A stretch of DNA of 64,000 nt, from contig NZ_JAAIKC010000004.1 in assembly GCF_010820665.1 (NCBI RefSeq), forward strand, positions 1 to 64,000. The letters are read 5' to 3'. A program made the translations under genes and the position numbers. Within the stretch, counting starts at the first letter, position 1; each line of letters starts with the position of its first letter. Source of the DNA: Paenibacillus sp. SYP-B3998. GTDB taxonomy: Bacteria; Bacillota; Bacilli; Paenibacillales; NBRC-103111. This document shows positions 1 to 8,274 of the stretch, in pieces. Under the pieces are notes generated by a model. The model saw only the letters and a list, made by a program, of their open reading frames with translations. It was not told the origin of the DNA and did no database searches.

Positions 1-131
1 TTACGAGCTTTCAACTTTAACAATGTAACCTCGTCGTTTATTCTGGTTGGATTCCGGATAACAACTTCTCAGATTCGTACCATTCAACGTACAGGCAGAA
101 TGCCAAACGCAATTTCCAAATTATAGGCTAA

Positions 132-157
132 AAGGGCGCTGAAAAGCGCCCTTTTTT
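132..157 (+). terminator. Rho-independent terminator
   Basis: A 9-bp perfect stem AAGGGCGCT / AGCGCCCTT with a GAAA loop is followed by a T-rich run. It probably ends a gene lying upstream of the window on the + strand. Confidence 0.85.
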
Positions 158-238
158 CTTGAATGAAGGGAAGGATTGAGGCCAGCAGAACTCAAATTGA
201 ATACATAGGAGTTGTTATTCGACGGTGATGTAATTACG

Positions 239-706
239 ATGGAAGGTAAGTGTGTTGAAATTGATTTGTTTTTCGATCAATACAAAGTTTCATTTCTAAA
301 GTATGAGAAATGGCGTAACGGGCAACTTATTCAGACTGAGTTACAACGCACACTGTTGGTATGGGGTAGAAAAATTTAAGTATAATTTAAATGATGTTGG
401 ATTTTCCCTTCTTCAAATGTCGGGTGACAACAACATTATCTCAATAAAAGTCGCATAAATAGAGGCTTTCTTGTTTTATGGGATAATCAACGAATTCTAG
501 AAACCTTGCAAAATGTTGAAGTCGAGTTCCAACAGGTAAGTTTATTTTCGCATATTCTATATTCAGAACAAGTTTGGATTACTAGAATAAAAGAGAAGGA
601 CAGTTCACAAATGCCCATCTGGTCGGATAGTGATCTAGAAGTCTGTGCAAAACTTATTAAACAAAATGAAGATAACTTCAAAACACTTCTCACTGGATGG
701 TTTTGA
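239..706 (+). pseudogene. Decayed gene of unknown function
   Basis: Three consecutive open stretches on the + strand read as one protein only if two frameshifts are allowed. The first starts at ATG 239 (MEGKCVEIDLFF) and stops at 377. The second, in another frame, contains FKYNLNDVGFSLLQMSGDN and ends near 458. The third returns to the first frame, contains NRGFLVLWDNQRILETLQ and runs to the stop at 704-706. The joined product would be about 150 residues, mixed alpha/beta and charged. I do not recognise the family. The breaks near 370 and 460 suggest a dead gene, although sequencing errors cannot be excluded. If the frames were restored, the third part (66 residues from 506) would be its C-terminus. 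Confidence 0.4.
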
Positions 707-795
707 ACCAGTGAACACTGATTATATTACTTTTGTGAGATAGATGTATAAATGTTTGCTATTTGACTGAAACGATAGCTCAATAACAATAATCA

Positions 796-829
796 TGCAG
801 GCTGCCGGGGATAAACTTGGTGGCCTGCA
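796..829. repeat. Short inverted repeat (hairpin)
   Basis: TGCAGGC (796-802) and GCCTGCA (823-829) form a 7-bp stem around a 20-nt loop. No T run follows on either strand, so a terminator is unlikely. It lies in the decayed 5' region. Confidence 0.4.
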
Positions 830-869
830 GTGCTAATGGGAAATTAGAAATAGATGGAGGTATTTTAAA

Positions 870-974
870 ATCAAGAACGAAATTAATCATGAACTGTACA
901 CTCATTACAAATTGAAAGGTGATGTACTAATAAATGATCATTTCGTAGTTCTGACATATTACAAGAAGGCCTAA
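870..974 (+). pseudogene. Short ORF that appears to have lost its start codon
   Basis: An open frame of 34 codons (IKNEINHELYTHYKLKGDVL then INDHFVVLTYYKKA) ends at the TAA 972-974. A strong GGAGG site (857-861) sits at ideal distance from ATC at 870, where an ATG would be expected, so an ATG-to-ATC change may have silenced it. Product unknown. It adds to the signs of gene decay in the first kilobase. It could also be a spurious open frame. Confidence 0.25.
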
Positions 975-1129
975 GTGTTAATTGAGCTAACGAGGAACGA
1001 TAGTTGAATGAAGCAGTTAGGGCCCTTAGACTCTATTACTACAGTACCACCTGGAAGGCACCCTTCTACTGCAATTGAAGGACTCCATTCAGTCAATGGT
1101 CCGATAATAACAGGATTACAGAGTGGCAT
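971..1129 (-). CDS. Truncated N-terminal fragment of a predicted beta-sandwich protein
   Basis: The start is set by AAAGGAG six bases before ATG at 1129, giving 52 residues (MPLCNPVIIGPLTEW...). The stretch SIAVEGCLPGGTVVIESKG looks like the opening strands of an Ig- or carbohydrate-binding-like sandwich. Homologs as I remember them are several hundred residues long, so this copy seems cut off after about 40 residues, with an unrelated tail (FIQLSFLVSSINT). The good ribosome binding site suggests a recently broken gene. Function unknown; expression of the fragment is uncertain. It lies on the same strand as the lysozyme gene that starts at 2270 and could belong to the same decayed cluster. 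Confidence 0.35.
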   Translation of the reverse strand: MPLCNPVIIGPLTEWSPSIAVEGCLPGGTVVIESKGPNCFIQLSFLVSSINT

Positions 1130-1625
1130 ATTGAACTCCTTTCGTTTAATACACATTGATAATCAAATGGTCAGTATTTTTTAAGACAACCTAAACCTAA
1201 AGGTATTTTGTCCACTTTTGGATATGTATACCTTTTGGCAGTATCGACAAAAAGCAGGATACATACGATAAAAATTGTTTTTAAGAGCCTCTTGTGGCGA
1301 TCTGCCAGCAGCGATACATCCGGTTATTTCGGGAACTTTCACGATATAGAACAATTCGCTTTTTTACGCCATCTTTTCATTGTTAGATTATACGGCATAA
1401 TAAACACACCTTACGTCCTCGTATTTATATCCCCTCATCGGTCTCCCTTCTAACTCCCTCCCAGGTTAACCCTAATATGGTGAGGACTCTCTTAAATGCA
1501 TCGGTCTTCTTTTAATACGTCAAGAATCATTTTGATGTAATAGTGAAAGGTACCGGAATGGTAAGGAGTCGGGTACTGTCTCTCCTTGACCTTCAGATGA
1601 TTAGAAATTCACCCGTAGGACCAAT
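1130..1625. other. Intergenic region with no supported gene
   Basis: About 500 bp of AT-rich sequence. Open frames exist on the + strand (1208-1453) and overlapping the lysozyme gene (from 1543), but none has a ribosome binding site or a recognisable product. I see no clear terminator for the lysozyme gene here. Confidence 0.4.
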
Positions 1626-2270
1626 TTACATGAGAGTACCTTTCAGAGCGGCCAGGGATGTGGCGGCGTTCATATCAATATGCCCTTCAATACCGCTTAC
1701 GGTTCCTTTTTCAGTGTACTGCCACACTAACCAACGGGTCCAACCGCCACAATCAGGAGGAGCTTGAATATTACTATAATTAGCTATCCATAAGGGGATA
1801 TCTTTTAAAGCATTGTTTAAATTGTCAAACTGATTGACAAACCAGTTCCCTGTGTACAGCAGGACCTGTTTCCCTGTTTCTTGTTGAATGACTGAAATAA
1901 ATGATCTTGCCCAATTCGAAATGAACTCACCGTTCGATTGACTGGCTTCAGTGGGTGCTTCCAAGTCCAATACCGGCATTAAATCTCCGTAATCGGGCAT
2001 CCCTGTTTTCAAGGTGTCTAGAAAATGGCGAGCCTCAGTTTGCGGGGCGTTATCAGTCGGGCGGGCAAAATGGTAAGCGCCGGCAGGCAGTCCCGCGGCT
2101 CTGGCTTCTTTTACATAAGTTTCAAACTTGTTGTCCTTGAAGTTGTCTCCCTCGCTAGCCTTCATGTATGCGAATTGTACTCCGCTATTTTTTACCGCGT
2201 TCCAATCAATATCTCCGTTATGGTGGCTGACGTCTATCCCCATAATATCCGTGTCTGTCCTGTTCTGCAT
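1626..2270 (-). CDS. GH25 family lysozyme (N-acetylmuramidase)
   Basis: The 214-residue product matches glycoside hydrolase family 25, which cleaves the MurNAc-GlcNAc bond of peptidoglycan. Visible motifs are GIDVSHHNG (Asp13), YMKASEG (35-41), GAYHFARP (64-71) and the catalytic strand PVLDLEAP with Asp102 and Glu104. A single catalytic domain fills the protein, about the usual 200 residues. There is no signal peptide, so export may depend on a holin, lysis or another route, as in phage-type endolysins. The start has GAAGGAG eight bases upstream. It is divergent from the operon that begins at 2499 and shares its 228-bp promoter region, so the two may be co-regulated. Confidence 0.9.
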   Translation of the reverse strand: MQNRTDTDIMGIDVSHHNGDIDWNAVKNSGVQFAYMKASEGDNFKDNKFETYVKEARAAGLPAGAYHFARPTDNAPQTEARHFLDTLKTGMPDYGDLMPVLDLEAPTEASQSNGEFISNWARSFISVIQQETGKQVLLYTGNWFVNQFDNLNNALKDIPLWIANYSNIQAPPDCGGWTRWLVWQYTEKGTVSGIEGHIDMNAATSLAALKGTLM

Positions 2271-2498
2271 AATAAAGCTCCTTCATAATTTTAGTGGATT
2301 GCATTGCGAGTTTGGCATCTACCTCATGTTTTTCAAAAGTAGCCCCGATCATTCATAATTTCAACGTTCATAATATTGGCATATCACGCATTGAAAATTC
2401 CAAAAAATGTAAAACATGGATTGTATATTCAAGGGACTTTAGTTAAGTATATGTACGTAAACTAATTTTTCAGGCCCCTATACAAGGGAGGATAGAAC

Positions 2499-3989
2499 AT
2501 GGGATTAGCTACAGGAGCTGCTCTGCTCACGAAAATTGCCAACACGATGTCAAATCCTGAGGCCGGCCAGATTGTATCGTTTCCCACACTTGCAGAGGGA
2601 TGGGACATGCGTGAAATCGCCTTCGATTTGCCTTCTGCCGTTACTGGCATTTCCGAGTGGGACAGCGTGAATTTACGCGGCGCCTTCGCGCGGCGGGTCA
2701 ACAGCATTCCGCTTTCCGGCGACGTCTGGATCAGTTCGGGAACATATCTTTGGGACGCCTACCGCGAAGTGTTTGAAGGGGCAGTCATTCTGGCGGAAGC
2801 ACCTGGCTCTGATGCGGAAGAGGCACGCGTTCAAGCTGCCCGTACGCTTATAGGTCCGCCGGGGGAACCTACCCCGCAGTATCAGGCCTACTTGACCTTC
2901 AGGGATCAATGCAGCACGTTAGAGCTATCCTTGCGTCATGCTCAACTAACCCTTGCCAGCACCACAGACCCGAATGTATCTGCACAGGCTAAGGCCGACA
3001 GCGACATGTTCTCGGAAAAGCTGGAATCCTGCACTCAAGAATGGATCGTCAACGGATATAAAAAGGAAGTCGAAGCTGCAATTCATGCACTTTCCGAATT
3101 TACCCATAATCCGCTTCATCAATGGAATTCCTGGGTCAACGACTTCCAAAGCATCGGTCCTCAGAACGATAGCTACGGAGCTTTCTGGCCGACAGGCTAT
3201 CGTCCCGATCGGCTATTCGATATGGGATCAGGTTGGATAAAGTTTACCTTGACCGGCACCGAGGTCGCCTCGCTTGCCGCAAGCGCTCCTCCGGAGGTGT
3301 TGCGTGCACAAGACGCTCTCGGAGATGCATTGCGCGCCGACGGCGAGATCGAGCGGATGACTATGGAGATGGTCCGTGTGGATGTAGAACGCACCTGGTT
3401 CCACCCCGAATTGCTCCATAGCCGATTCTGGAAGTGGAGCAATCCGGATCAGCAGCCTCTTTCTAGCGGCGATCGTCCGTGGCCTAATGGAACGCTTCCC
3501 GGCTATATAGCCGGGCTGGTGCTTGTCCGAAATATTACGATTAGCTGGAAAACGGTACCGCACCCCGAAGAGATCAATAACTCTTACCGTTTGCTGGGCA
3601 ACTTGGTGCTGGGAGCAGACGTATTGCGTGTCGCAGAGCAGCCGGTTCGCTTGGTGGCCACGCCTGTCGCAGAACAGCCGATTCACTTGGCCCACATGCA
3701 TGTCGCAGAACGGCCGACTCGCTTCATGCATGTGAATGAGGCTCTGACGGCGACCAGAGCTCCTTCCAGTCCGGCGCTCGGATCTATTATCAGGGCGGAC
3801 GTACCTATCAACGCCGTGGAACATGACAACTTGCGGCTGCTGCACTTGGTCCTGCTGCCTCAACCCGAGCCTGATGGCTCCACGTCCGGTGGGACCGCTT
3901 CTACGGGAGATACCGTGTTCCTGGTTGCCTATATCGTCCAGCGAACAGCCAAATCGCCCGACCCGGACCCGTCGTTAACGTGGCCCTGA
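2499..3989 (+). CDS. Unknown protein, paralog A of a three-member family
   Basis: A 496-residue protein with GGGAGG before the ATG and no signal peptide or membrane span. I do not recognise a named family. It is clearly related to the protein at 4458. Both have a helical central part with a W-I/V-x-N-G-Y-K motif (EWIVNGYKKEVEA here, DWVTNGYKNDVEA there). Both have the block WFHPELL...WKWS, LVLVRNITIS, and a C-terminus ending in a K-x-PDP-x-P signature (AKSPDPDPS). Unlike that paralog it lacks the two glycine/serine-rich hairpin segments. Instead it carries three 12-residue tandem repeats (VAEQP...). It is the first gene of a compact unit with a cysteine protease and a patatin lipase, so an effector or toxin-component role is possible, but this is inference. 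Confidence 0.7.
   Translation: MGLATGAALLTKIANTMSNPEAGQIVSFPTLAEGWDMREIAFDLPSAVTGISEWDSVNLRGAFARRVNSIPLSGDVWISSGTYLWDAYREVFEGAVILAEAPGSDAEEARVQAARTLIGPPGEPTPQYQAYLTFRDQCSTLELSLRHAQLTLASTTDPNVSAQAKADSDMFSEKLESCTQEWIVNGYKKEVEAAIHALSEFTHNPLHQWNSWVNDFQSIGPQNDSYGAFWPTGYRPDRLFDMGSGWIKFTLTGTEVASLAASAPPEVLRAQDALGDALRADGEIERMTMEMVRVDVERTWFHPELLHSRFWKWSNPDQQPLSSGDRPWPNGTLPGYIAGLVLVRNITISWKTVPHPEEINNSYRLLGNLVLGADVLRVAEQPVRLVATPVAEQPIHLAHMHVAERPTRFMHVNEALTATRAPSSPALGSIIRADVPINAVEHDNLRLLHLVLLPQPEPDGSTSGGTASTGDTVFLVAYIVQRTAKSPDPDPSLTWP
3629..3736 (+). repeat. Three 36-bp tandem repeats inside a coding region
   Basis: Units start at 3629, 3665 and 3701, each beginning TGTCGCAGA. They encode 12-residue units of the type VAEQPxxLxxxH. 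Divergence between units is moderate. The repeat is absent from the paralog at 4458, so it is probably a lineage-specific expansion. Confidence 0.8.
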
Positions 3990-4047
3990 TCAGAAGATTA
4001 CCCAACCCAGTTCGATCATCATTTCATAGAAGGGTGGTTGCGCAAAC

Positions 4048-4446
4048 ATGACGAATGAGGAAATGGAGAAGGTTGAGAAGTTCCGAAATATGCTTTTTGT
4101 GAAGAAAGCAGTAGAAGATCCGCTTACCGGGAAAACGAAGGAAGAAATTGAGGACGGAGCGATTCTAGCCGCTTACAGGCAAAAGCAGAAGGCATACCTC
4201 GAGGCATCCCAAAAATATAAGGATGCAGAAACGGTATACAAAGAAAGTGAATCACAGGAAGCTATTAATAAATGGAGATTCATGGCGGACGACCTGCGAC
4301 TGTTGGAGCGCACCGCGTATAATGACTGGGTCGCAATCGGCTATAAGAATGACGTGGAAACCATGGCTGCCTATATCCGCCAGGTGACGGGCACAGATCC
4401 TGTCCATATAAAAACTGAAGACCCATTGCCAGATCACAGCTACTAG
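4048..4446 (+). CDS. Unknown protein, short paralog B (duplicated helical domain)
   Basis: A 132-residue charged, helical protein. Nearly its whole length aligns with residues of about 140-265 of the next gene: EEMEKVEKFRNMLFVKK against EEKAKVEKFRNLLSVKK, EIEDGAILAAYRQKQKAYLE against VIEDGPVLVAYKEKLRAYLE, and WRFMADDLR...DWVAIGYKNDVE against WRFMADELR...DWVTNGYKNDVE. It is therefore either a remnant of a tandem duplication or a stand-alone helical domain that partners the full-length paralogs. A plausible ribosome binding site (AAGGGTGG) precedes the ATG, and the gene is separated from its neighbours by only 58 and 11 bp, so it is probably expressed. It ends cleanly rather than by frameshift into the neighbour. 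Function unknown. Confidence 0.65.
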   Translation: MTNEEMEKVEKFRNMLFVKKAVEDPLTGKTKEEIEDGAILAAYRQKQKAYLEASQKYKDAETVYKESESQEAINKWRFMADDLRLLERTAYNDWVAIGYKNDVETMAAYIRQVTGTDPVHIKTEDPLPDHSY

Positions 4447-4457
4447 GAGGAATTGCT

Positions 4458-5933
4458 ATGTCCGTACAACCAGATCAATTAATGCAGTCACTGCTCAATA
4501 AACTTAACACTGTTGTTACTGGGGGCATGGAGGACATGCCGGTGGACAAGAATAATTATGTGACCTGGATCACGCCGGGTATTCCATTCAAGGAGGATTT
4601 CTTCGATTTTGCCAGCCTGCCGCCGACAGTCGCTCTTCCGACGACGGCGCCGCAGCCCGGCGGCAGCACAGACGCAGCCAAAGCCGCGCAGATGTGGCGC
4701 TATGCGGCATGCGCCAACGAATGGGCCCTGCTTGCCAACTTCGTTCCTACCGGTGAACCGCTCCTCATGTCGTCTAATCTCAGGCAAGCCAGATATACCA
4801 CCTCGCAGGAGTTGTTGTGGGGTGTCTTTGACATAACATTGAAAATGAGCCAGGTAGCGGTGTCGCAGCTGACTGACGAGGAAAAGGCGAAGGTCGAGAA
4901 GTTCCGGAATTTATTGTCTGTGAAAAAAGAGAAAGTAAACCTCGTTACCGACGAGAAGAAGGAAGTCATTGAAGACGGACCGGTATTAGTCGCTTACAAG
5001 GAGAAGCTAAGGGCATATTTGGAAGCATCCATGAAATACAAGCACGCCGAAATCGCGTTCAATAATGCCGAATCACCGGATGCCGTCAACACATGGCGTT
5101 TCATGGCAGATGAACTGAGGCAGTCGGTGCGCAGCGCATTTGACGATTGGGTAACGAACGGCTATAAGAACGATGTGGAAGCTATGGTTGCCTACATCAA
5201 TCAGGTGACGGAACGCGATATGGCAACAATCAAGGCCAATATTGAAGATAAGTTTCGAAAAGCCAAGCAGGCTGGTCCTAACGGAGACTTTTATTACTCC
5301 AGCGTTATCCCCGGCGACTTTACGAGATCTGGCGGCTGGACAGGGTTCAATTTCTCTGAAAGCAGTTACTCCCATTACACGAGTCAAGAGTCAACCGCTT
5401 GGGGAGGCAGCGCAAGCTTCGGCTTCGGTCTTTGGTCGGCGGGGGCCAACGTCAGCTCTGAAACAAAGAAGAGCTTCGAATCGTTTGACGGCAGCGGATT
5501 CAGCATGAAGTTTGAGATCACGCAAGTGCCGATCGGCCGCGGGTGGTTCGATCCCGGTTTCATGATTGGAAAGGGGTGGAAATGGTCGAAAGATTACATT
5601 GGTAAAGACCTTTCCGATGGAAAAGAGCCTCCAAGCGGGCGGCTTGTAGCCTATCCGACCACTGCATTATTCGTGCGCAATGTAGTGATTAACAACAATT
5701 CGTTCCACTCCGACCGCAGTACGTATGAAAGCCAGCTGAGTAGTGGCGGCAGCTTCGGCTGGGGCCCCTTTTCGATTGGCGGTCACTACTCTCATAGCGA
5801 AGCGAACGAGCGCTCCGCATGGCATTTTGAAGAGGATGGGTTGCACATCGACGGACTGCAATTAATAGGATTCATCTGCCGATTTCTTGGAAAAGCACCA
5901 GATCCAAGTCCGAATGCCCACTTCGATTCATAG
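4458..5933 (+). CDS. Unknown protein, paralog C, with pore-former-like glycine/serine segments
   Basis: A 491-residue product with AGGAGGAATTGCT before ATG. In order: an N-terminal part with WITPGIPFKEDFFDF; a long helical region (about 135-275) shared with the gene at 4048; then a beta-rich part. Two segments alternate small, polar and aromatic residues: about 305-340 (SHYTSQESTAWGGSASFGFG, then LWSAGANVSS) and about 417-445 (YESQLSSGGSFGWGPFSIGG). Between them lies the family block FEITQVPIGRGWFDPGF...WKWS and LFVRNVVIN. The C-terminus is GKAPDPSPN. Amphipathic Ser/Thr/Gly hairpins after a helical bundle recall membrane-inserting toxins, but I do not recognise the family and pore formation is inference. 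It is central to the operon with the protease and patatin genes. Confidence 0.7.
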   Translation: MSVQPDQLMQSLLNKLNTVVTGGMEDMPVDKNNYVTWITPGIPFKEDFFDFASLPPTVALPTTAPQPGGSTDAAKAAQMWRYAACANEWALLANFVPTGEPLLMSSNLRQARYTTSQELLWGVFDITLKMSQVAVSQLTDEEKAKVEKFRNLLSVKKEKVNLVTDEKKEVIEDGPVLVAYKEKLRAYLEASMKYKHAEIAFNNAESPDAVNTWRFMADELRQSVRSAFDDWVTNGYKNDVEAMVAYINQVTERDMATIKANIEDKFRKAKQAGPNGDFYYSSVIPGDFTRSGGWTGFNFSESSYSHYTSQESTAWGGSASFGFGLWSAGANVSSETKKSFESFDGSGFSMKFEITQVPIGRGWFDPGFMIGKGWKWSKDYIGKDLSDGKEPPSGRLVAYPTTALFVRNVVINNNSFHSDRSTYESQLSSGGSFGWGPFSIGGHYSHSEANERSAWHFEEDGLHIDGLQLIGFICRFLGKAPDPSPNAHFDS

Positions 5934-5943
5934 GAGGTTCCTT

Positions 5944-6468
5944 ATGTTTCAATATGCTGTTCCAGATACCGTCCCGCCGATAGCCCAGCCTTATACGATG
6001 GCCTGTTGGGCAACTGTGCTGACAAGTATGGTTTCTTGGCGCAAAAGCGCGAGTTACACAATAGAAGACGTTATGGATCTGGCCGGACCCAAGTACAGAG
6101 AGATTTATGAAAAAAATACGGGACTATATCCGGCAGATACACCGGAGCTGTTGCAAAGCATTGGACTGGTCGCTGAACCGCCGATGAATTACTCCAGCGA
6201 AGGCTGGCTGAATCTGCTCCAGACATACGGACCTCTCTGGGTCACCATAGCGCCCGATCCGGATAAACCCTGGTCCATGCATGCGATCATCATTACGGGA
6301 ATACGCAGCGATGATACCGTGGAAGGCATTTATTTTACCTTTATTGACCCTGCGGACGGGTTGGTAAAAGAAATAACGATTTCCGAAATGATTAAATTAT
6401 TCGAAGCGGTGGCCGGGTTAGAACAAGTCATTATCCAGGTTTGCCATTTTCCTGCTGCGGGTTCTTAA
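5944..6468 (+). CDS. Papain-like cysteine protease (AvrRpt2/C39-like)
   Basis: The 174-residue protein has the fold signature of compact papain-like peptidases such as the AvrRpt2 (C70) and C39-like groups. Cys21 sits in MACWATVLTSM, His113 in WSMHAIIITGI and Asp135 in FIDPADG, which gives a plausible Cys-His-Asp triad. Gln15 before the cysteine could form the oxyanion hole. The start at 5944 has a perfect AGGAGG seven bases upstream; longer in-frame starts lie inside the preceding gene and lack a site. There is no signal peptide. In AvrRpt2-type systems such domains are effectors or processing proteases. Here it sits 10 bp after the unknown paralog C and overlaps the region just before the patatin gene, so it may mature or accompany those products. 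Confidence 0.75.
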   Translation: MFQYAVPDTVPPIAQPYTMACWATVLTSMVSWRKSASYTIEDVMDLAGPKYREIYEKNTGLYPADTPELLQSIGLVAEPPMNYSSEGWLNLLQTYGPLWVTIAPDPDKPWSMHAIIITGIRSDDTVEGIYFTFIDPADGLVKEITISEMIKLFEAVAGLEQVIIQVCHFPAAGS

Positions 6469-6479
6469 TGGAGAAAGAC

Positions 6480-7508
6480 ATGGAGTACCACTTTAAAAAT
6501 CTTGTCTTTGAAGGCGGAGGGGTTAAAGGTATTGCTTATATCGGGGCCCTTGAGGTACTGGATGAAGAGGGGATACTAAGCAATATCACAAGGGTTGGCG
6601 GTACTTCTGCCGGAGCTATTATCTCGGTTTTGGTCGGGCTGGGTTACTCTACAAAAGAAATCAGAGATATCGTAAGCAATCTTGATTTTAGAACCTTCCT
6701 GGATGAATCGTGGGGGCTTGTCTTTGAAACCGAGCGATTGATTCATCAATTCGGTTGGTATAAAGGCGATTATTTTCGCCAGTGGATTGCCGACCTGGTT
6801 AAAAATAAGACTGGCAACAGCGAAGCCACTTTCAAGGATGTGGATGATCTCAAGAAAGAACGAAACTTGCGGGACCTCTATTTTATTGGGACTAATTTAT
6901 CGACACGTTACGAGGAGGTTTTTTCTTTCGAACATACTCCGCGAATGTGCATTGCCGATGCTGTGCGGATTTCCATGTCCATCCCGTTATTTTTTGCTGC
7001 CAAAAGAAGTGACCGCGGCGATGTTTATGTGGATGGCGGGGTGCTCGATAATTATCCCGTTAAACTTTTTGACCGTAAGAAATACGTAGACCAATATTTT
7101 CTCATCCCGGATTACTATGAGAAGCATAATGACAAATTGAAGCAAGAGGGCGAAACCATAAGCCCCTATGTATTCAACAAAGAAACGCTTGGATTCCGGC
7201 TGGATTCCGCCAAGGAAATTGCAGTTTTCCGCGACCAGTCGGAGCCTCCGCGGTATGAGATCGATAACTTGTTTTCCTATACTTGGAGCCTCGTAGAAAC
7301 AATATTGGAGAGCCAGCAAAATCAGCATTTGCATAGTGATGATTGGCAGCGAACGATTTATATCGATACGCTGGGAGTAAAAACAACCGAATTTGATCTA
7401 AGCGAGGAAAAAAAGGAAGCTTTAGAACAGTCGGGCAAAGAATACACAGAGAAATATTTGAAATGGTACAACGACACGGAAAATGGCATGGCCATTAACC
7501 ATCCATAG
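6480..7508 (+). CDS. Patatin-like phospholipase
   Basis: A 342-residue patatin-fold lipid acyl hydrolase, which uses a Ser-Asp dyad to cleave phospholipids or lysophospholipids. The oxyanion loop is EGGGVKGIAYIGAL (11-24), the nucleophile Ser43 lies in GTSAG (41-45) and the catalytic Asp185 in VDGGVLDNYPV. All key residues are intact. ATG 6480 is preferred because GGAG lies six bases upstream; ATG 6468, which overlaps the previous stop, has no site. The C-terminal 120 residues are charged and helical. There is no export signal. Bacterial patatins serve as secreted effectors, as membrane-lipid enzymes, or as anti-phage effectors. Its operon with a papain-like protease points to a toxin or effector role, but the target is unknown. 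Confidence 0.85.
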   Translation: MEYHFKNLVFEGGGVKGIAYIGALEVLDEEGILSNITRVGGTSAGAIISVLVGLGYSTKEIRDIVSNLDFRTFLDESWGLVFETERLIHQFGWYKGDYFRQWIADLVKNKTGNSEATFKDVDDLKKERNLRDLYFIGTNLSTRYEEVFSFEHTPRMCIADAVRISMSIPLFFAAKRSDRGDVYVDGGVLDNYPVKLFDRKKYVDQYFLIPDYYEKHNDKLKQEGETISPYVFNKETLGFRLDSAKEIAVFRDQSEPPRYEIDNLFSYTWSLVETILESQQNQHLHSDDWQRTIYIDTLGVKTTEFDLSEEKKEALEQSGKEYTEKYLKWYNDTENGMAINHP

Positions 7509-7560
7509 ACGGTGGGGCATGCCGCCCAATTAAATTCAAGCTTGTAAGGGGTTGGTTTAT

Positions 7561-8259
7561 ATGTTAAAGCGTCTGCTTGCAATAGCTTCTTTCTGTATAG
7601 CAATGAGTTTCCTGAATGTTTTTCAGTGGGGGGCGCTGCCTAGGCCAAACACGGCTAACGCGGAAGAATCCAATATAGTGCAAGTTGTCGTGGATAAGGT
7701 GGCCTACAAGCTCAATGTGGCCGATATTCCTCGTTTTAAAGAGTACCTTCAGACGTTGCCGCCCGATCTGCAGCAATTGGAGAAAAAGCGTATCCGGGCC
7801 TGGAAAGTTCCCAATGCCAGCCAAGATATCCTGATCGTGGGCACGGCTTGCGGGGTTAAAAGTTGCAGACTTTCCGTACATATGAAAAGACCGGGAACGG
7901 ACAAGTGGGAGGGAGCCCCCCTTGAAGAAAGCGCGATTTATCAAGAATCCGCCGTATCGCCGGATCAAAGAAAAGTGGCAGTGGTGACTTCTCAAAGCGC
8001 AGGTTATAAAAAAACGGTTAATTCGGTATACACGTTCAAATTAGACCCTGCTGCCGCAAAGGTGTTTACAAAATTGAACAAGGTGGAACCGAAAAAAATG
8101 TTTAACGGTTCCTATTCGGAGCCATTTCACAGATTCCGATTCAAGGACAATGGAACCTACACAGCCGATCTGTTGGTGCAACAGTCTGTTACACCACCGC
8201 CTTCGCATCTGCATCATGAGAGGCGCCGTCAGATCACTGGAACGATTGGCGAGGAGTAA
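7561..8259 (+). CDS. Exported protein of unknown function
   Basis: A 232-residue protein with a signal peptide (MLKRLLAIASFCIAMSFLN, then cleavage near NTANAEE). The mature part is mixed alpha/beta with two cysteines (GTACGVKSCRL) that could form a disulfide outside the cell, and a His-rich tail (PSHLHHERR). The sequence SPDQRKVAVVTSQS is like a beta-propeller strand, but too short to support a propeller. ATG 7561 follows AAGGGG by nine bases; an upstream TTG at 7552 is less likely. It is the fifth of the six larger genes of the cluster and 16 bp before the next exported protein. I do not recognise a family. Confidence 0.6.
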   Translation: MLKRLLAIASFCIAMSFLNVFQWGALPRPNTANAEESNIVQVVVDKVAYKLNVADIPRFKEYLQTLPPDLQQLEKKRIRAWKVPNASQDILIVGTACGVKSCRLSVHMKRPGTDKWEGAPLEESAIYQESAVSPDQRKVAVVTSQSAGYKKTVNSVYTFKLDPAAAKVFTKLNKVEPKKMFNGSYSEPFHRFRFKDNGTYTADLLVQQSVTPPPSHLHHERRRQITGTIGEE

Positions 8260-8274
8260 AAGGAGGGATTTTCC

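Noticed and set aside
1208-1453. Plus-strand open frame of 81 codons
   Set aside because: No ribosome site and no recognisable motif. It may be chance in AT-rich intergenic DNA.
3228-3863. Minus-strand open frame of 211 codons
   Set aside because: It lies antisense to the gene at 2499, has no ribosome site and has no recognisable product.
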